Source of the DNA: Alphaproteobacteria bacterium
GTDB lineage: Bacteria > Pseudomonadota > Alphaproteobacteria > Rhizobiales > Methyloligellaceae
Assembly: GCA_016869535.1 (NCBI GenBank)
Contig: VGDX01000010.1
Span: 44,040-108,039 of the forward strand
Direction: 5' to 3'
Length of the DNA: 64,000 bases
The notes beneath the pieces are model-generated. The model was not told the origin of the DNA. It was given only the letters and a program-made list of their open reading frames with translations, and did no database searches. How positions within the stretch are numbered: position 1 is the stretch's first letter; every line of letters starts with the position of its first letter. The position numbers and the translations under genes are program-made. Positions 9,098 to 18,687 of this stretch are shown piece by piece.

Positions 9098-9513
9098 CGG
9101 TCGTCAGTGGCGAACCAGAACCTATCCCGTCCGGCTTGCCCCCTTGGACAAGCTTGAACTGGGCGCGACTTGCCAGAATTGGGAGTTGAGCAAACCAGTT
9201 CGAAGGCGGATTGGTATTCTTCCGTTCATTGAGGGGCTGGACGGGAACCGTCGGTTCGTCCTTGCCGGTCTTTGGGCTTATCCCCATGGATTCCTCCATC
9301 TGGTAACCCGGAGGATAACGCTAGAAGGCCTGATGAGTTCGAGGGCGTCAGGTTAAGCTTAACTGCCGGCGCTCGCCACCCCCTTGGCATGCCTCTTCCT
9401 GTGGCTAGCGAGAGGCGGGGAGTGTGCCCAAGGCTGGAATCAGTGCTATGGGGGATTGGTCGCATCACCCCGTATACCTTCCTCCATAAGCTGCTATTTA
9501 AGACCTGAACCCT
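9098..9513 (+). other. Long non-coding gap between prk and tkt
   Basis: 416 bases with no convincing gene sit inside an otherwise tight cluster. There is a stem-loop at 9239-9261 (GAACC pairs with GGTTC, closed by GGAC with GTCC) and a 12-base palindrome GTTAAGCTTAAC at 9352-9363. The gap could hold an internal promoter or a leader RNA for tkt-gap-pgk. I could not match it to a known riboswitch, 6S RNA or CbbR site. Confidence 0.4.
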
Positions 9514-11547
9514 ATGCAAAAGCCGCAGATTTCCGCCAGCTCTGTCCGGGCCCAAGAGCCAGCCGTGAGCCATAACGAGATGGCGAACGCCATCAGGGCG
9601 CTGGCCATGGACGCGGTGCAGAAGGCCGATTCCGGCCATCCCGGCATGCCCATGGGCATGGCCGACGTCGCCACCGTGCTGTTCACCCGCTTCCTGAAAT
9701 TCGACGCCGCGCACCCCGATTGGCCGGACCGCGACCGCTTCGTGCTATCGGCCGGCCACGGCTCGATGCTGCTCTACGCGCTGCTCTATCTCACCGGTTA
9801 CCCGAAGATGAGCATCGAGGAGATCAGGAATTTCCGCCAGCTTGGTTCGCGCACGCCCGGGCACCCTGAATATGGTCATGCGCCCGGCATTGAAACCACG
9901 ACCGGACCATTAGGTCAGGGGCTCGGCAATGCGGTGGGCATGGCGCTCGCCGAACGCCTGCTCAATCACCGCTACGGGGACGACATCGTCAACCACCACA
10001 CCTATGTGATCGCTGGCGACGGCTGTCTGATGGAAGGTATCAGCCAGGAAGCCATCTCGCTTGCCGGCCATCTCAAGCTCGGACGCCTGATCGTTCTATT
10101 CGACGATAACGAGATTTCCATCGACGGCCCGACCAGTCTCGCCGTTTCCGATAACCAACTCGAGCGCTTCAGGGCGTCGCATTGGCATGTCTCATGCGTC
10201 GACGGTCACGACCCCGAGGCGGTGGCCTTGGCAATCGAGAATGCACGCGGGGTGACCGATAAGCCGTCTTTGATCGCTTGCCGCACCCTGATCGGCTACG
10301 GTGCCCCGAAGAAGGCCGGCACGGCCGCGACCCACGGCTCGCCACTTGGCGAAGAGGAGGTCGCCGGCGCGCGTGAGAAATTGAGCTGGCGGCATGAACC
10401 GTTCCATGTGCCGCAACCGACTCTTGACAGCTGGCGCACAATTGGCGAACGCCATCGCGCCGGCTACGAAGCTTGGTCTCGAGCTTTCGCAAAACTTGAT
10501 GCACCGGCGCGGACTCACCTGACAGATCCGGTCGACGCCAAGATAGAGAAGGACATCAAAACCGCGATCGAGGCGATCAAGGCCGACTTCACGAAAGAAG
10601 GCGCGAAGCTCGCCACACGTCAGTCCTCGCAGAAAGCGCTGGAGACGCTCATGCCTGTGGTGCCGGGCCTGATCGGCGGCTCGGCAGACTTGACCGGCTC
10701 TAACGGCACGCTCACCAAGCTGCATACCATCGTCAAACCGGGCGATTTCTCCGGGACCTATATCCATTACGGCGTGCGTGAGCATGAAATGGCCGCGGCC
10801 ATGAACGGGCTTGCGCTGCATGGCGGTATCGTCCCTTACGGCGGCACATTTCTCGTGTTCTCCGATTATTGCCGCCCGTCGATCAGGCTCTCGGCATTGA
10901 TGGGTCAGCGCGTGATCTATGTCATGACGCACGACTCGATTGGCCTCGGCGAGGATGGACCGACCCACCAACCCATCGAGCACCTTGCGGCACTCCGCGC
11001 CATGCCGAACCTCAATGTCATGCGGCCCGCGGATTCGGTCGAGTGCGCCGAATGCTGGGAGATCGCACTCCTTGCCAAGAACGCGCCGTCGATCCTCGCG
11101 CTGACCCGGCAGGGCGTGCCGCTGCTCCGCACCACCCACAGCAAGGAGAATTTGTCGGCCAAGGGCGCCTATGTGCTGATCAAGCCGAAGGGTGGACGAG
11201 ATGTCACCCTGATCGGCACCGGCTCGGAACTGTCCCTGGCCGTCGAAGCCGCCAAGGTGCTGGAGGGTGAGGGCCTCAAGGCTGCGGTCGTCTCGATGCC
11301 GAGCTTCAAGCTGTTCGCGGACCAGGACGAAAGCTACCGAAACGCGGTTCTGGGTAAGGTGCCGCGCGTCGCCGTCGAGGCCGCGGTCGAATTCGGCTGG
11401 GAAAAATGGCTCGGTCCGAACAGTGCCTTTGTCGGCATGCGCGGATTCGGCGCGTCGGCTCCAGCCCAAGACCTATATAAACATTTCGGTATCACTGCCG
11501 ACGCCGTGGTAAAGGCCGCGCGCGATCTCGTGAGTAGGAAAAGGTAA
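9514..11547 (+). CDS. tkt: Transketolase
   Basis: Thiamine-diphosphate enzyme exchanging two-carbon ketol units between sugar phosphates. The 677-residue product shows [12 protein letters not shown] (about residues 40-51), the ThDP/Mg motif [13 protein letters not shown] near 170, and the pyrimidine-domain motif [20 protein letters not shown] near 470. The standard C-terminal transketolase domain follows. The first 21 residues before [17 protein letters not shown] are not conserved, so translation may begin slightly later. The stop is six bases before gap, so tkt, gap and pgk form one operon. Confidence 0.96.
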   Translation: MQKPQISASSVRAQEPAVSHNEMANAIRALAMDAVQKADSGHPGMPMGMADVATVLFTRFLKFDAAHPDWPDRDRFVLSAGHGSMLLYALLYLTGYPKMSIEEIRNFRQLGSRTPGHPEYGHAPGIETTTGPLGQGLGNAVGMALAERLLNHRYGDDIVNHHTYVIAGDGCLMEGISQEAISLAGHLKLGRLIVLFDDNEISIDGPTSLAVSDNQLERFRASHWHVSCVDGHDPEAVALAIENARGVTDKPSLIACRTLIGYGAPKKAGTAATHGSPLGEEEVAGAREKLSWRHEPFHVPQPTLDSWRTIGERHRAGYEAWSRAFAKLDAPARTHLTDPVDAKIEKDIKTAIEAIKADFTKEGAKLATRQSSQKALETLMPVVPGLIGGSADLTGSNGTLTKLHTIVKPGDFSGTYIHYGVREHEMAAAMNGLALHGGIVPYGGTFLVFSDYCRPSIRLSALMGQRVIYVMTHDSIGLGEDGPTHQPIEHLAALRAMPNLNVMRPADSVECAECWEIALLAKNAPSILALTRQGVPLLRTTHSKENLSAKGAYVLIKPKGGRDVTLIGTGSELSLAVEAAKVLEGEGLKAAVVSMPSFKLFADQDESYRNAVLGKVPRVAVEAAVEFGWEKWLGPNSAFVGMRGFGASAPAQDLYKHFGITADAVVKAARDLVSRKR

Positions 11548-11553
11548 GGGGTA

Positions 11554-12564
11554 ATGGCAAATAAGCGTGTCGCCATCAACGGCTTTGGCCGGATCGGCAG
11601 GCTCACTTTCAGGGCGTATCTGGAGTCAGGCCGCGACGATCTCGACTTCGTGGCGATCAACGATCTCGGCTCTGCCGAGATGAATGCCCACCTGCTTGAA
11701 TTCGACAGCGTGCACGGCCGCTTTCGGGGTCGTATCGATGTGACCGACAGTCATCTCAAGACCAATGGCCAGGACGTAGCGGTGTTGTCCGAGGCCACAC
11801 CCGAGAAGCTCCCTTGGCGCGATCTTGGCGTCGATATCGTCATGGAATGCACCGGCCGCTTCACTGATCGCGATTGCGCCGCCAGGCACCTGACAGCAGG
11901 CGCCAAGCGCGTGCTGGTGTCAGCACCCTGCACCGGGGCCGATCTCACCGTGGTGTTTGGCGTCAATCACGATCAACTGACCCAAGAGCATCACGTGGTC
12001 TCGAACGCCTCCTGCACCACCAACTGTCTCGTTCCCGTTGCCAAGGTGCTGAACGACACGGTCGGCCTCAAGCATGGTTACATGACGACGATCCATGCCT
12101 ATACCGGCGACCAGCGCACGGTGGACACCTTGCACAAGGATCCGTACCGGGCCCGCGCTAGCGCCGTGAATTTGATACCGACCTCGACCGGCGCCGCCAA
12201 ATCTGTCGGCCTCGTTCTGCCGGAGCTGAAGGGCAAGCTTGACGGCGCCTCGATCCGTGTGCCGGTACCGAATGTGAGCCTGATCGATCTGACCTTCCAG
12301 GCGGCACGGCCAACCACGGTCGAGGAAATCAACAAGGCCGTGACCGAAGCCGCCAATGGACCGCTCAAAGGCATTCTCGGCGTCAATGCCAAGCCGCTCG
12401 TGTCATCCGATTTCAATCACGATCCGCGCAGCTCGATCTTCGACCTTAACGGAACGCAGGTGGTTGATGGAACGTTTTGCCGGGTCGTCGCCTGGTACGA
12501 CAATGAGTGGGGCTTTTCCAACCGCATGAGCGACACCGCGGTTGCCATGGGCCGCCTGATATGA
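11554..12564 (+). CDS. gap: Glyceraldehyde-3-phosphate dehydrogenase, type I
   Basis: NAD(P)-dependent enzyme interconverting glyceraldehyde 3-phosphate and 1,3-bisphosphoglycerate. The Rossmann start is AINGFGRIGRL (residues 6-16). The catalytic cysteine lies in NASCTTNCLVP at about residues 150-160, and the phosphate-site TGAAKSVGLVLPELKGKLDG and C-terminal VAWYDNEWGFSNRM are present. 336 residues is the expected length. A strong AAGGGG ribosome-binding site precedes the ATG. The stop codon overlaps the pgk start (ATGA). Confidence 0.97.
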   Translation: MANKRVAINGFGRIGRLTFRAYLESGRDDLDFVAINDLGSAEMNAHLLEFDSVHGRFRGRIDVTDSHLKTNGQDVAVLSEATPEKLPWRDLGVDIVMECTGRFTDRDCAARHLTAGAKRVLVSAPCTGADLTVVFGVNHDQLTQEHHVVSNASCTTNCLVPVAKVLNDTVGLKHGYMTTIHAYTGDQRTVDTLHKDPYRARASAVNLIPTSTGAAKSVGLVLPELKGKLDGASIRVPVPNVSLIDLTFQAARPTTVEEINKAVTEAANGPLKGILGVNAKPLVSSDFNHDPRSSIFDLNGTQVVDGTFCRVVAWYDNEWGFSNRMSDTAVAMGRLI

Positions 12565-13817
12565 ATGACGGCGGCTTGGCCGGAGGGGGAGGGCCGAAGC
12601 TAGACCTTTCCCGCATTCGAACCATCGACAGCATCGATGTGCGCGGCAAGCGGGCGCTGGTCCGTGTCGATCTCAATGTGCCGGTCGAAGGGGGCCAGGT
12701 CGCCGACGACACGCGCATCAAGCGCGTGCTGCCCACTATTGAAAAATTAGCTCGCGACGGCGCCGTAGTTATTGTGCTGTCGCATATGGGGCGTCCCAAA
12801 GGTGTGGCGAACCCGGAAACCTCTCTAAAGCCGGTCACTGCCAAGATGCAGGAGCTGATGCCGGGAACGACCGTACGCTTTATCGGCGACTGCATCGGCG
12901 AGGAGGTCAAACGGGCGCTTGCGGCGCTCAGACCCGGTGACGTAGCCGTGTTGGAGAATCTTCGTTTCTATCCCGGTGAGGAGAAGAATCACCCGATGTT
13001 TGCCAAGCAGCTTGCCGCGCACGGTGACATCTATGTCAACGATGCGTTCTCCTCGGCACATCGTGCCAATGCCTCGATCGACGCCATCGCCGATCTGCTA
13101 CCGTCTTATGCCGGGCTGTTGATGATGGCCGAGATCAAGGCGCTTGGCGAAGCGCTTGAGCAGCCTGAGCGGCCGGTCATGGCCATTGTCGGTGGTGCCA
13201 AGGTGTCCACCAAGATCGAGGTGTTGACCAATCTCGCAGCGCGCGTCGACCAACTCGTGGTCGGCGGCGGCATGGCCAACACGTTTCTCAAGGCGAAAGG
13301 CTTTGAGATCGGCAAATCACTCTGCGAGCCGGACTTCACCGATACTGCCAAGGACATCATGGCTCGCGCCGCCCAATCGGGCTGCGAGATCGTCCTGCCG
13401 AGCGACGAGGTGGTGGCGAAGGAACTCAAGACCGGTGCGGATTGGCAAGTCGTTCCCGTCGAGGCCATCCCCGCCGACGCCATGATCCTCGATGTCGGCC
13501 CGGCGAGTCTCGCCGATCTGAAGCGGCGTCTTGGTCAGGTCAAGACCGTGCTGTGGAACGGGCCGCTCGGTGCCATAGAGTTTCCCCCGTTTGGCGAAGG
13601 CACTTTGACGCTCGCTCGAGAGATCGCCCGTCTGACCAAGGAGCGGAAGCTTATCAGCGTGGCCGGCGGCGGCGACACGATACGGGCCCTCAATGAGGCG
13701 CATGTGGCGGGCGACCTCACCTATGTTTCAACTGCGGGAGGCGCCTTTCTGGAATGGCTGGAGGGCAAGGCACTTCCGGGGGTCATGGCCCTGATCCGCA
13801 ATAGCGCCCGGACCTGA
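12561..13817 (+). CDS. pgk: Phosphoglycerate kinase
   Basis: Transfers phosphate between 1,3-bisphosphoglycerate and ADP. I place the start at the ATG overlapping the gap stop codon, giving 418 residues. A longer reading from 12507 would run back into gap. Residues 1-15 (NDGGLAGGGGPKLD) are a Gly-rich lead absent from most PGKs. The canonical RVDLNVPVEGG, SHMGRPKG, NDAFSSAHRA, GGAKVSTKIEVL and VAGGGDT motifs follow in order. Translational coupling to gap matches the paired chemistry of the two enzymes. Confidence 0.96.
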   Translation: MNDGGLAGGGGPKLDLSRIRTIDSIDVRGKRALVRVDLNVPVEGGQVADDTRIKRVLPTIEKLARDGAVVIVLSHMGRPKGVANPETSLKPVTAKMQELMPGTTVRFIGDCIGEEVKRALAALRPGDVAVLENLRFYPGEEKNHPMFAKQLAAHGDIYVNDAFSSAHRANASIDAIADLLPSYAGLLMMAEIKALGEALEQPERPVMAIVGGAKVSTKIEVLTNLAARVDQLVVGGGMANTFLKAKGFEIGKSLCEPDFTDTAKDIMARAAQSGCEIVLPSDEVVAKELKTGADWQVVPVEAIPADAMILDVGPASLADLKRRLGQVKTVLWNGPLGAIEFPPFGEGTLTLAREIARLTKERKLISVAGGGDTIRALNEAHVAGDLTYVSTAGGAFLEWLEGKALPGVMALIRNSART

Positions 13818-13832
13818 TTAACCAAGCTTCAT

Positions 13833-13891
13833 CATGGCCCAGAAATACGTGGATGCCCGGCAGAAAGCAGGTCATGACGATTTCGATTCAG
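13833..13891 (+). repeat. Degenerate palindromic repeat between pgk and rpe
   Basis: The stretch around 13855-13880 reads GTGGATGCCCGG...GGTCATGACG. This is a decayed version of the intergenic element seen intact at 18652-18687 (GGATGCCCGC...GGGCATGAC). It is the only notable structure in this 108-base gap. Confidence 0.4.
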
Positions 13892-13925
13892 GAAGATGTG
13901 TTCTAAAAGGAACGACGTTAGGCCA

Positions 13926-14597
13926 ATGAACCGCGACATCATCATCGCTCCCTCGATCCTCTCGGCCGACTTCGCCCGGCTCGGTGAGGAGGTGCGCGCC
14001 GTGGACAAGGCTGGATGCGACTGGATCCATGTTGATGTCATGGACGGGCACTTCGTACCAAATATCACCATCGGTCCGGACGTGGTGAAGGCGCTCCGTC
14101 CACACTCGAAGAAGATTTTCGACGTGCACCTGATGATTGCGCCCTGCGATCCATTCATCGAAGCCTTTGCCAAGGCGGGCTCCGACATCATCACCGTACA
14201 TGCAGAGGCGGGTCCGCATCTCGACCGTTCGATTCAGCTCATCAGGAGTATGGGGAAGAAGGCCGGTGTCAGCATCACGCCCTCGACACCCGAGAGTGCG
14301 ATCGAGTACGTGCTCGACAAGGTCGATCTTGTTCTGGTGATGACCGTCAATCCCGGGTTCGGCGGTCAGTCCTTCATCCCCGCGCAACTCGACAAGATCA
14401 GAGCCATCCGCCAGATGATCGGTAATGCACCGATTCACCTCGAGGTCGACGGCGGTATCAATGCCGAAACCGCGCCGCTCGTGGCCGAAGCCGGAGCCAA
14501 TGTGATCGTGGCGGGATCTGCGGTCTTCAAGGGTGCCTATGCGGAGAACATCGCCGCAATCAGGGCCGCCGCCATGCGGGCCCGCGCCGCCGCCTGA
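13926..14597 (+). CDS. rpe: Ribulose-phosphate 3-epimerase
   Basis: TIM-barrel enzyme interconverting ribulose 5-phosphate and xylulose 5-phosphate, so it links transketolase to the phosphoribulokinase substrate. I choose the ATG at 13926 (223 residues), preceded by an AAAGGAA ribosome-binding site. Motifs visible are [32 protein letters not shown] (metal and catalytic Asp), [13 protein letters not shown] and LEVDGGIN. It is separated from pgk by about 100 bases holding a decayed repeat, but keeps the same direction and pathway. Confidence 0.96.
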   Translation: MNRDIIIAPSILSADFARLGEEVRAVDKAGCDWIHVDVMDGHFVPNITIGPDVVKALRPHSKKIFDVHLMIAPCDPFIEAFAKAGSDIITVHAEAGPHLDRSIQLIRSMGKKAGVSITPSTPESAIEYVLDKVDLVLVMTVNPGFGGQSFIPAQLDKIRAIRQMIGNAPIHLEVDGGINAETAPLVAEAGANVIVAGSAVFKGAYAENIAAIRAAAMRARAAA

Positions 14598-14607
14598 TCC
14601 AGTGCTG

Positions 14608-14662
14608 ACAATATCGTGACTTGCCATTGCCCCGCTTGAACGGGCAATTCAATATTCCCTGA
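14608..14662 (+). repeat. Degenerate palindromic repeat between rpe and ccdA
   Basis: Positions 14617-14655 align, with about eight mismatches, to the left arm of the intact element at 18579-18622: ATCGTG-CTTG-CAT-GCCC-GCTTGA-CGGGC-AT-CA-TA. The arms GCCCcGCTTGAaCGGGC still form a short hairpin. This is an old copy of the same mobile or REP-like family. Confidence 0.55.
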
Positions 14663-14679
14663 ATGGTTGGAGAAGCGAA

Positions 14680-15414
14680 GTGAACGTTACGTATTTCGGC
14701 GCGTTGCTCGCAGGCTTCTTGAGTTTCCTGTCGCCTTGCGTGCTGCCGCTGGTGCCGCCTTATCTTGCATTTCTTGGCGGCACCACATTTGACCAGCTCG
14801 CCGGCGAGGACGAGACGCCTCCGCATGTCTACCGTACGGTGGTGTTGTCGGCCGTGGCCTTTGTGCTCGGCTTCACGACCGTATTCGTAATACTTGGTGC
14901 TACCGCAACCGTGGCGGGCCAATTGCTCGTCGAGAATCTGCCGCTGCTGTCAAAGATTGCCGGTGTCATCATCATCATCTTTGGCCTGCATTTCCTCGGA
15001 CTCATAAATCTGCCGATTCTGAACCGTGAAGCGCGCTTTCATGCCGATGCTAAGCCCGCCGGGCTGATCGGTGCTTACATTATCGGGCTCGCTTTCGCCT
15101 TTGGCTGGACACCCTGCATCGGTCCAGTGCTCGGCGCCATCCTCGCGGTTGCCGCCGGTGAGGATTCGGTTCGTCAAGGTGTCAGCCTGCTTCTGGTCTA
15201 TTCGCTCGGCCTCGGCATCCCCTTTATCCTTGCGGCTCTCGCCATCAAGCCGTTCATGCGCACCATGCAGCGCTACCGCAAGCATCTGGGGGTGGTAGAG
15301 AAAGTGCTCGGTGGCTTCCTGGTACTGACCGGTATTCTGTTCCTCACCGACTCTATGACGCTGATCGCCGGCTGGATCCTCCAGACTTTTCCCGGGCTCG
15401 CGACCATCGGCTAG
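14680..15414 (+). CDS. ccdA: Cytochrome c biogenesis protein CcdA
   Basis: Inner-membrane thiol-disulfide transporter that moves reducing power from cytosolic thioredoxin to the periplasm for cytochrome c maturation. The 244-residue product has six membrane segments. The two redox cysteines sit in the expected motifs, SFLSPCVLPLVPPYL near residue 20 and GWTPCIGPVLGAIL near 145. The start is GTG with an AGAAGCGAAG lead. It follows rpe but has no metabolic link to it. Confidence 0.94.
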   Translation: MNVTYFGALLAGFLSFLSPCVLPLVPPYLAFLGGTTFDQLAGEDETPPHVYRTVVLSAVAFVLGFTTVFVILGATATVAGQLLVENLPLLSKIAGVIIIIFGLHFLGLINLPILNREARFHADAKPAGLIGAYIIGLAFAFGWTPCIGPVLGAILAVAAGEDSVRQGVSLLLVYSLGLGIPFILAALAIKPFMRTMQRYRKHLGVVEKVLGGFLVLTGILFLTDSMTLIAGWILQTFPGLATIG

Positions 15415-15461
15415 AAAGAGCAAGCTTGCTCTTGGGGCCGTGCCGCCGTTAGGTGCGCGTC

Positions 15462-16265
15462 ATGACGCCTATCGCTCTCACCATCGCCGGTTCCGACTCT
15501 TCGGGTGGCGCCGGAATCCAGGCGGACCTCAGGACGTTTGCCGCGCTTGGCGTGCATGGCGCGACAGCGATCACGGCACTTACGGCTCAAAATACAATGG
15601 GGGTCGAAGCCGTGCAGCTGTCGCCGCCGGACTTTGTGCTGGCGCAGATGCGAGCCGTTGCGCACGACCTTAATGTCGGCGGCATCAAGACCGGCATGCT
15701 CGGTTCGCTTGGCATCGTCGAGGCGGTGATCGAGGGATTGCAGGACTTTCCGGGCATTCCCGTCGTGGTCGATCCCGTCATGGTGGCGCAGAGCGGCGAC
15801 GTTCTGCTCGAAGAGGACGCGATCGACGCGATCCGCGCCAGATTGATGCCGCTTGCGGTGCTGGTGACCCCGAACATGCCGGAGGCTGCCCAGTTGTTGG
15901 GCGAGCCCATAGCGCGCAATGAAAACGAGATGGCAGCACAAGCAAAGCGCTTGCGCGAGCTCGGCGCGGCCGCTGTGCTGCTGAAAGGCGGGCATGCGAG
16001 GACGCCTTTATCAGTAGATATTCTCGTCGACGCCGAGGGAACGCACCGGCTCGAGGCGCCGCGCATACCGACCAGGAACACGCACGGCACGGGCTGCACG
16101 CTCTCTGCTTCTATCGCCGCCGAGCTTGCCAAAGGCGCGCTCTTGCACGAGGCGATCAAGACGGCCAAGGCCTATGTCACGGCCGCCATCGCTGCAGCCG
16201 ATCAGCTTCACATCGGCAAGGGCAGGGGCCCTGTCCACCATTTCCACAAATGGTGGACTAGCTAG
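15462..16265 (+). CDS. thiD: Hydroxymethylpyrimidine/phosphomethylpyrimidine kinase
   Basis: ThiD phosphorylates hydroxymethylpyrimidine and its monophosphate in thiamine synthesis, the cofactor needed by transketolase. The ribokinase-fold signature appears as [20 protein letters not shown] at the N-terminus, and the anion-hole/catalytic [17 protein letters not shown] near residue 210. I prefer the ATG (267 residues); a GTG three codons earlier is possible. Its TAG shares the CTAG tetranucleotide with the stop of the convergent FAH-family gene. Confidence 0.95.
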   Translation: MTPIALTIAGSDSSGGAGIQADLRTFAALGVHGATAITALTAQNTMGVEAVQLSPPDFVLAQMRAVAHDLNVGGIKTGMLGSLGIVEAVIEGLQDFPGIPVVVDPVMVAQSGDVLLEEDAIDAIRARLMPLAVLVTPNMPEAAQLLGEPIARNENEMAAQAKRLRELGAAAVLLKGGHARTPLSVDILVDAEGTHRLEAPRIPTRNTHGTGCTLSASIAAELAKGALLHEAIKTAKAYVTAAIAAADQLHIGKGRGPVHHFHKWWTS

Positions 16266-17107
16266 GTTTCAGCCACGACCTTCAGACGCTGCTCGCCGAG
16301 CCCCGAGATCGTGAGTCGAAGCTCATCACCTGCTTTGAGAAACACGCGCGGATTGCGCGCCATGCCGACACCTGGCGGCGTGCCGGTGGTGATGACGTCG
16401 CCCGGCATGAGCGTCATGAATTTACTGATATAGCTGACGAGTTCGGCCACACCGAACACCATGGTCGCGGTCGAGCCGGTCTGCATGCGCGCGCCATTGA
16501 GGTCGAGGGTCAAATCGAGCTTCTGCGGATCGGGGATTTCGTCCGTGGTGACGAGCCAGGGACCGAGCGGACCGAAACTGTCATGGCTCTTGGCCTTGAT
16601 CCATTCGCCGGGGCCGCCTTTCTGGAGGCTGCGCTCTGAGACATCATTACCGATGCAATAGCCCGCTACGTAATCGAGGGCTGTTTCCCGGCTGACATTC
16701 TTGGCGCGCACGCCGATCACCACGGCAAGCTCGACCTCGAAATCCATACGCTGCCAGCCTTCCGGCTGCATGATCGGGTCATAAGGCCCCGAAATGCAGG
16801 ACGTGGCCTTGGCGAACACGATCGGCGCCTCGGGAATAGGCATGCCGGTTTCTTCGGCATGGTCGCGGTAGTTGAGGCCGATGCCGAGAAATTTCGGCAC
16901 CAGCCCGACCGGAGCGCCGATGCGCGGATTGCCCTCGACCAGGGGTAACGCTGCAAGATCAAGCGCCTTGATGCGGGCGAGGCTGGCGCGGCCGAGCGCC
17001 TCGCCGGCGAGATCGTCGATGATTGATGACAGGTCGCGGATCAGTCCTTCCTTATCGAGAATCCCCGGCCTTTCCTGCCCGATATCGCCAAAACGTAAGA
17101 GCTTCAT
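16262..17107 (-). CDS. Fumarylacetoacetate hydrolase (FAH) family protein
   Basis: Metal-dependent hydrolase/isomerase/decarboxylase of the FAH superfamily, 281 residues from the ATG of MKLLRFGDIGQERPG. Family blocks are visible: IGLNYRDHAEETGMPIPEAP, the metal-binding DFEVELAVVIG, GNDVSERSLQ, and MTLMPGDVITTGTPPGVG. A longer reading frame upstream lacks conserved residues and is rejected. Members act on fumarylpyruvate, 2-hydroxymuconate derivatives or ureidoglycolate. Nothing nearby decides between these. Confidence 0.9.
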   Translation of the reverse strand: MKLLRFGDIGQERPGILDKEGLIRDLSSIIDDLAGEALGRASLARIKALDLAALPLVEGNPRIGAPVGLVPKFLGIGLNYRDHAEETGMPIPEAPIVFAKATSCISGPYDPIMQPEGWQRMDFEVELAVVIGVRAKNVSRETALDYVAGYCIGNDVSERSLQKGGPGEWIKAKSHDSFGPLGPWLVTTDEIPDPQKLDLTLDLNGARMQTGSTATMVFGVAELVSYISKFMTLMPGDVITTGTPPGVGMARNPRVFLKAGDELRLTISGLGEQRLKVVAET

Positions 17108-17470
17108 GCGTCCCCCTTTGTCGTCGATCGGCATGATGCACGGGGCGCGGCGGAGGGCCGTTGCCGATCTGCAACAGCAGCCCACAAAGTTTGCGCTTTA
17201 TCGCGGTGCTCGTGCCGTCACAATGGGTCGCATAAGGGCGCCAAGCCGCTGCCGCGCCTCCTTATCACCCCAAGTAACCCTATGAATACAAATTGATAAT
17301 TCGCCTCCCCCAGAGCCCAATGACATTTCCGCAACAGTCGCGGCGCGTTTTGCGCCCCAACCCTTGCACAATGTTGAAGCTCGGGCCGCCGCTAAGCTAG
17401 CCTTCGAATCACAAGACGGGGGACGGGGCTGGGGGGCTCTGATCGCCGCCGTGGAGAGCTTAGAGGGACC
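17108..17470. other. Intergenic region upstream of the FAH-family gene
   Basis: About 360 bases between the FAH start and the candidate small RNA, with no believable reading frame. It must hold the leftward promoter of the FAH gene and probably the rightward promoter of the transcript ending at 17602. I could not identify either confidently. Confidence 0.4.
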
Positions 17471-17479
17471 TGACAGAAC

Positions 17480-17605
17480 AACAGAATTTAGGCTCAGGGA
17501 AAAATGGGGGGGCGAGTCGAAGCCGCAAGATTGGCCATGCCATTGGCGCTCGACTCGTTTCGCAGGGAAGACCGGCCCGGTTCATCCGGGCCGGTTCTTT
17601 TTTGG
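17480..17605 (+). ncRNA. Candidate small RNA ending in a strong intrinsic terminator
   Basis: No gene ends here on the + strand, yet a perfect terminator lies at 17571-17602. Just upstream is a second stem, CGAGTCG at 17513-17519 pairing with CGACTCG at 17551-17557. Two stacked stems plus a U-tail between two minus-strand genes look like a free-standing small RNA. The 5' end is a guess and no known RNA family was recognised. Confidence 0.4.
17571..17602 (+). terminator. Rho-independent terminator
   Basis: Ten-base perfect stem ACCGGCCCGG / CCGGGCCGGT around a TTCAT loop, followed by TCTTTTTT. It works only for + strand transcription, and both flanking genes are on the - strand. Confidence 0.8.
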
Positions 17606-17682
17606 GGAATTAGCGCCGGGATTGGGGTCTTTTGTCCGGAAACCGCGCGCGAGCAAACCGGCAACCCTGGAAACCCTGGAAC

Positions 17683-18579
17683 CTAGACCCCGAACCGCCT
17701 GAGCGTCGCCTCGACCCGCGCGAGATAGCCCGCCCCGAACAGCCTGACATGCACGAGCAGCGGGTAGAGATTGTAGATGTCGCGGCGGCCCTCGTGAAAG
17801 CCGGGCGCAAGCGGCAGCACCTCTTCGTAAGCCGCGAAGAAGTCCGCGCCGAACGTGCCGAACAGCGTGGCGAAGGCAAGCTCGATCTCCGGCGCGCCAA
17901 AATAGATCGCCGGATCGACGAAGCCCGCCACACGCCCGCCGCGCACCAGCACATTGCCGGTCCACAGATCGCCATGCAGCAGCGACGGATAAGCGGGCTC
18001 GATCAGATGCTCGTCGAGGCGCTCAGCCAGACGCGCGATGCGGGCGAAGAGGGATGCGGGCAGCGCGCCGTCTTTGTGCGCTTGCGCCGCCATGACCATC
18101 AGCCGGTGGTCGCGGAAGAACGGCACCCATGAAGGCGCGCGCGGATTGGGCTGGGCGAGCGGGCCGATCAGGGTGTCGCGCGCATAGCCGAAATGGGGAC
18201 GCGGGGTGGCGTGCAGCGCGGCGATCAGCGCGCCGGCATGGCGCTCGACGCTTGGTGTGATGCCGCCGCCATCTTGCGCGATGTAATCCATGACCAGGAG
18301 ATCGGCGTCGGCGTAATGCACGCAAGGCACCGGAAGCTCGGAGAGGCGCTGCAACTCGCCGAGCATGAACGCTTCGAGTTCCAAGCCACTTCGTGGCAAA
18401 CTTGCCCGCCCGCGCTCGCCGCTTGGTGATGCGCTGGCGCGCGCCTTGACCGCGACCTGCCGCCCATCCGCCAAACGCGCCTCAAGCCCAGTCAGCCCGA
18501 ACCCGACCGCCATCGCCCGCGCCTCGACGACGCGGGTGGCGAGGACGGATTCGATCCGGTTCGTGAGCATTGACATCAT
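17683..18579 (-). CDS. Fructosamine kinase family protein
   Basis: A 298-residue protein-kinase-like fold of the fructosamine-3-kinase (FN3K) family, which phosphorylates sugars attached to proteins (deglycation) or small aminoglycoside-like substrates. Visible are the Lys-bearing VAVKAR strand, GLELEAFMLGELQ, the hinge LLVMDYIAQDGG, the catalytic loop HGDLWTGN near residue 208, and the metal-binding FVDPAIYFGAPEIELAF. Three closely spaced ATGs (18579, 18576, 18570) could start it. The neighbours do not suggest a pathway. Confidence 0.9.
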   Translation of the reverse strand: MMSMLTNRIESVLATRVVEARAMAVGFGLTGLEARLADGRQVAVKARASASPSGERGRASLPRSGLELEAFMLGELQRLSELPVPCVHYADADLLVMDYIAQDGGGITPSVERHAGALIAALHATPRPHFGYARDTLIGPLAQPNPRAPSWVPFFRDHRLMVMAAQAHKDGALPASLFARIARLAERLDEHLIEPAYPSLLHGDLWTGNVLVRGGRVAGFVDPAIYFGAPEIELAFATLFGTFGADFFAAYEEVLPLAPGFHEGRRDIYNLYPLLVHVRLFGAGYLARVEATLRRFGV

Positions 18580-18583
18580 CGTG

Positions 18584-18687
18584 CCTTGTCATCGCCCGGC
18601 TTGACCGGGCGATCCAGTAACCAACGTGCTGCCCGTAGCGCGAGGACAGGGGGTTACTGGATGCCCGCTTTCGCGGGCATGACAAGG
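18584..18687. repeat. Intact 104-bp palindromic element with inverted ends
   Basis: The left arm 18584-18622 begins CCTTGTCATCGCCCGG and ends CCAGTAACC. The right arm 18652-18687 begins GGTTACTGG and ends GGCATGACAAGG, nearly its inverse complement. Each arm also folds by itself (CGCCCGgcttgaCCGGGCG; GCCCGCtttcGCGGGC). This is a paired-REP or MITE-like layout. Decayed relatives lie at 13855, 14617, 22237 and 22667. Confidence 0.8.

Noticed and set aside
9098..9513. 6S RNA or riboswitch between prk and tkt
   Set aside because: Some hairpins are present but I could not find the long rod with a central bubble, or any conserved riboswitch core.
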